NCBI GenBank assembly: GCA_014729945.1
Contig: WJJC01000127.1
Location: 1-7,089 of the forward strand
Length of the DNA stretch: 7,089 bases
From: Candidatus Bathyarchaeota archaeon
GTDB lineage: Archaea > Thermoproteota > Bathyarchaeia > TCS64
Direction of reading: 5' to 3'
In this document: positions 5,006 through 7,089 of the stretch, piece by piece
Numbering within the stretch: the first letter of the stretch is position 1
How the letters are laid out: every line of letters starts with the position of its first letter
Notes under the pieces: model-generated
Database searches by the model: none
The model's input: only the letters and a program-made list of their open reading frames with translations
What the model was told of the DNA's origin: nothing
Program-made: the position numbers and the translations under genes

Positions 5006-6211
5006 TCAAGCAGTACGGGTCTGTTCATCTGTATTCTCTAACAATAACAAGGCTGGTATGGCAGGTAGGTTTATGGCGGCGGATATTAGAAAGATAGTGG
5101 AAAAGGCTATGTTTTCAGCCAAATAACCTGCTAGTATACTGCCGATGGTGGCACCTACGCCCCAGATACTGGACATATATGACATGGCTATAGATTTGTT
5201 CTCTGGGTTAACGGTCTTTGCTAGGGTTGCCCACTCGTTTACTGCTCTTGTTCCCCAGCAGACGCCGAATAGAAAGAGGCTTATTGCAAGTGCGTTAAAG
5301 CTCTTGACGTATGCTACGCTGATATAGACTAAGATTAATGACGCGAAGGTTGCTAGCAAAACTTTTTTCGAGTCCAGTATGTCTCCAATATATCCAGCGG
5401 GGATTTTTACTACAGCGTTGGTGAAACCCATGATACTGAAGAGGAGCGCGGCCCTAGACTCGGTGAATCCCAGTGTCTGGGTGACGTACACTGCGAAGAG
5501 GGTTGTGAACATAGTGTTTGTTAGGCTGTAGGTGGTTCTGATGAGGGAGAGTATCTGGATGTTTCGTATCTTGAGAACCTTTCTAAGTCCCCCAAGCGCC
5601 GGAGCCTCTTCTACTTCCCTGGTTTCCTGGTTTTCATGCTGTGGGATGGTTTTAATGAATATACCTAGTGCGATTAAAGGAAATATTGATGACGCTAGGA
5701 AGAGTTGTCTATAATCCAAGTAGACGAGTAAAGCGCTACTGATCAAGGGTCCGACAAACATACCAGTAGACATAATACCCATATATCGACCCAGGGCGTC
5801 ACCCTGTTTATCTATTGTTACCATATTTGATGCTCTGGACATGGCCATCTGGTTGAAGCTACCTCGTGCAATTATCTGGTAGAAGGGAATAATGTAAAGC
5901 CAGTACATGTTAGGCGCATATGCGTATAATAGTGGGGCTGTGGCTTGAACAATGAATGCTACTTTGAACATACGGTCCTCCCCGATTTTTTTGGATAGCA
6001 TAGTTAGAGGGATCTTGGATATAATTAGGAGAAAACTCTGAATGCTTAGGATTAAACCTGCTTGGGCTAGGGTAGCTCCTACACTCAATAGATACAATGT
6101 GTAGACAGGTAGAACGAGATGTCTTGATAACTGGAATAGGAACGAGGATAAGGCTATGTAATATAACCCAGTTGGGAGCCCTTCATCGTTCAACCTATTC
6201 ACTCTGGGCAC
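5006..6211 (-). CDS. Major Facilitator Superfamily transporter
   Basis: This 401-residue protein has the size and layout of a 12-helix MFS carrier in the cell membrane: two six-helix halves joined by a charged loop (191-209, QHENQETREVEEAPALGG). Motif A-like loops appear after helix 2 (SKKIGEDRMF, 73-82) and at the same place in the second half (GYIGDILDSKKVLL, 273-286). The loop and helix GDALGRYMGIMSTGMFVGPL (137-156) is the region seen in drug/metabolite antiporters. The substrate cannot be told. The start is a GTG at 6211; the next in-frame candidate is the GTG at 6202, and no ATG fits. There is no Shine-Dalgarno right before it; minus-strand TATA-like stretches lie at about 6227-6238 and 6251-6260. 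A possible 21-codon leader ORF ends 24 bases upstream. Efflux is as likely as uptake. Confidence 0.9.
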   Translation of the reverse strand: MPRVNRLNDEGLPTGLYYIALSSFLFQLSRHLVLPVYTLYLLSVGATLAQAGLILSIQSFLLIISKIPLTMLSKKIGEDRMFKVAFIVQATAPLLYAYAPNMYWLYIIPFYQIIARGSFNQMAMSRASNMVTIDKQGDALGRYMGIMSTGMFVGPLISSALLVYLDYRQLFLASSIFPLIALGIFIKTIPQHENQETREVEEAPALGGLRKVLKIRNIQILSLIRTTYSLTNTMFTTLFAVYVTQTLGFTESRAALLFSIMGFTNAVVKIPAGYIGDILDSKKVLLATFASLILVYISVAYVKSFNALAISLFLFGVCWGTRAVNEWATLAKTVNPENKSIAMSYMSSIWGVGATIGSILAGYLAENIAFSTIFLISAAINLPAIPALLLLENTDEQTRTA

Positions 6212-6235
6212 ATCAAACTGTGTAATTGATAAACA

Positions 6236-6301
6236 TTATCCAAAGTGACCATTTAAACGAATTAACCAGGTATAGTTAACCTTGTAAGCTGGTAGCAGCA
6301 T
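6236..6301 (-). CDS. possible 21-residue leader peptide upstream of the MFS gene
   Basis: A minus-strand ATG four bases after AGGAGG opens a frame of 21 codons (MLLPAYKVNYTWLIRLNGHF plus G) ending in TAA. The strong Shine-Dalgarno stands out because most genes here have none. It has the same spacing as the first ATG of the TULIP-like gene. It could be a regulatory leader, a small membrane-active peptide or chance; the codons alone cannot tell. Confidence 0.25.
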   Translation of the reverse strand: MLLPAYKVNYTWLIRLNGHFG

Positions 6302-6489
6302 ACATCCTCCTAAAAAAATAGGTAAGTGGGGAAAGTTTAGCATGACAGTGTAAAGTTGGGGGCATAATGCTAATCGGGAGAAAGACATCACAGAGAAATA
6401 TCATGTGGAATACAAATGCATATGAGGGAAAGTAATAGCCGCATGGAGACTTGGTTATCCATAACAGATATGCGTTTTCTAGACACTCC

Positions 6490-6497
6490 TTTTATCC
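6490..6497 (+). promoter_or_regulatory. TATA-like element for the tRNA-dihydrouridine synthase gene
   Basis: TTTTATCC is centred about 28 bases before the ATG at 6522, which predicts a leaderless start there and supports that ATG over those at 6534 and 6546. The box is imperfect. Confidence 0.35.
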
Positions 6498-6521
6498 TGC
6501 CCATAGCATTACTTACTCCCC

Positions 6522-7089
6522 ATGTTCCAGTACATGCTAGCCTCGATGGAAAGATACTCCAACAGCGTATTCCGCACCCTAGCCCATCGTCATGGAGCGG
6601 ATCTAACCTTCACAGAGATGTCACATGTACAGGCAATTTTAAGAAAAAGCAAGGATACCCTTGAGAAGATAAGCGTAAAGGACACTACACCTGTTCAGGT
6701 CCAGATACTCTCCAGTAATGAGAAGAGGCTTGAACGTCTCTTATCCGAGTTTCAAGAATATCCCGGGTTCAAGGGGTTCAACCTGAATCTGAGCTGCCCT
6801 AGTAAGAATGTTATCAGACACGGGAAGGGAGCCGCCATGGTTAAGAGAGGCTCAAAGACAAAGCGACTCGTGAAACTAATCAAAGATTATGGGTTTCCAG
6901 TATCAGTCAAGATCAGGCTAGGACTTAACCAATTTGAAAAAGATAAGAAACTCTACCTAAATAACATTAGAGACGTTGACCCCGATTTTTTCATTATTCA
7001 TGCGAAGCACGCGAGACAGGGGTCTGCTGAGCCTGAGGATTACTCAATATTTCCAGAATGTGTCCAAGAGGCAAGAGGTATTCCGGTGA
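6522..7089 (+). CDS. tRNA-dihydrouridine synthase (Dus family), 5' part
   Basis: The frame is open to the right edge (189 codons and one base), so the gene is cut by the window. Dus enzymes reduce uridines of tRNA with NADPH and FMN. Landmarks: the first barrel strand LASME (6-10) followed by the FR helix (17-18); HGADLTFTEM (24-33); FNLNLSCPSKNVIRHGKGAAMVKR (86-109) with C92, the catalytic acid that sits in N-x-(G/S)-C-P; PVSVKIRLG (126-134) with FMN-binding K130; and IIHAKHARQ (158-166) with H160. The C-terminal tRNA-binding helical domain lies outside. Oddities: the usual L-A-P-M-x-G-x-T-D opening reads L-A-S-M-E-R-Y-S-N, and the residue before the catalytic Cys is Ser, not Gly. I chose ATG 6522 because it completes the first strand (FQYMLASM); an in-frame TAG lies just upstream. 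The gene is divergent from the MFS gene. Confidence 0.9.
   Translation, partial: MFQYMLASMERYSNSVFRTLAHRHGADLTFTEMSHVQAILRKSKDTLEKISVKDTTPVQVQILSSNEKRLERLLSEFQEYPGFKGFNLNLSCPSKNVIRHGKGAAMVKRGSKTKRLVKLIKDYGFPVSVKIRLGLNQFEKDKKLYLNNIRDVDPDFFIIHAKHARQGSAEPEDYSIFPECVQEARGIPV

Larger units (their letters stand above)
6212..6521. other. intergenic region between MFS and tRNA-dihydrouridine synthase genes
   Basis: This gap separates divergent genes and should hold both promoters. On the minus strand I see AGGAGG (6306-6311) 4 bases before an ATG (6301) opening a 21-codon frame that ends at 6236. On the plus strand TTTTATCC (6490-6497) fits the promoter of the right-hand gene. I find no tRNA or clear palindrome. 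Plus-strand frames here are short or out of frame with the synthase gene. Confidence 0.5.

Noticed and set aside
6416..6664. 82-codon plus-strand frame overlapping the start of the dihydrouridine synthase
   Set aside because: It is in another frame from the synthase, which has the conserved HGAD and TFTEM residues across the same bases.

Overview
The window reads as a piece of an archaeal chromosome. The sequence is AT-rich. Several starts have an AT-rich TATA-like element 25-40 bases upstream and little or no 5' leader, genes end at T-runs, and the protein families are ones typical of archaea: stand-alone Lrp/AsnC ligand-binding (RAM) domains, a short EncFtn-type ferritin-like protein and a DIM6/NTAB-type flavin reductase. 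I cannot fix the lineage from this window. Thermoproteota/Bathyarchaeia-like, Asgard or euryarchaeal origins are all possible. I see no transposase, integrase, CRISPR array, tRNA or rRNA.

Left part (9-2050, minus strand): a two-gene unit. A 117-residue, very basic and acidic helical protein overlaps, by its stop codon, a 525-residue protein that looks like a double-lobed TULIP (tubular lipid-binding, BPI/P47-like) protein ending in an Ada-like Cys/His zinc-binding module. Upstream lie a TATA-like element and two adjacent perfect 13-bp palindromes, a good candidate operator. I regard this unit as the most novel part of the window.

Middle part (2122-4269): a redox/iron and small-sensor neighbourhood. 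It holds a decayed OsmC-like peroxidase remnant (minus), a 73-residue stand-alone RAM protein (minus), a 100-residue EncFtn-like ferritin protein (plus), a second RAM protein of 81 residues (plus) and an FMN-binding flavin-reductase-like protein (plus). The two RAM proteins are clear paralogues that flank the ferritin-like gene. They have no DNA-binding domain, so they would act as ligand sensors or partners, not as repressors by themselves.

Right part (4361-7089): a 59-residue helical-hairpin protein (minus), a 107-residue three-helix membrane protein (plus), a 401-residue MFS transporter (minus, GTG start, preceded by a possible 21-codon leader ORF) and the 5' part of a tRNA-dihydrouridine synthase gene (plus) that runs off the right edge. 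These look like separately transcribed genes; strands alternate and convergent pairs are separated by T-runs. Apart from the 117/525-residue pair, the window is mostly single-gene transcription units.
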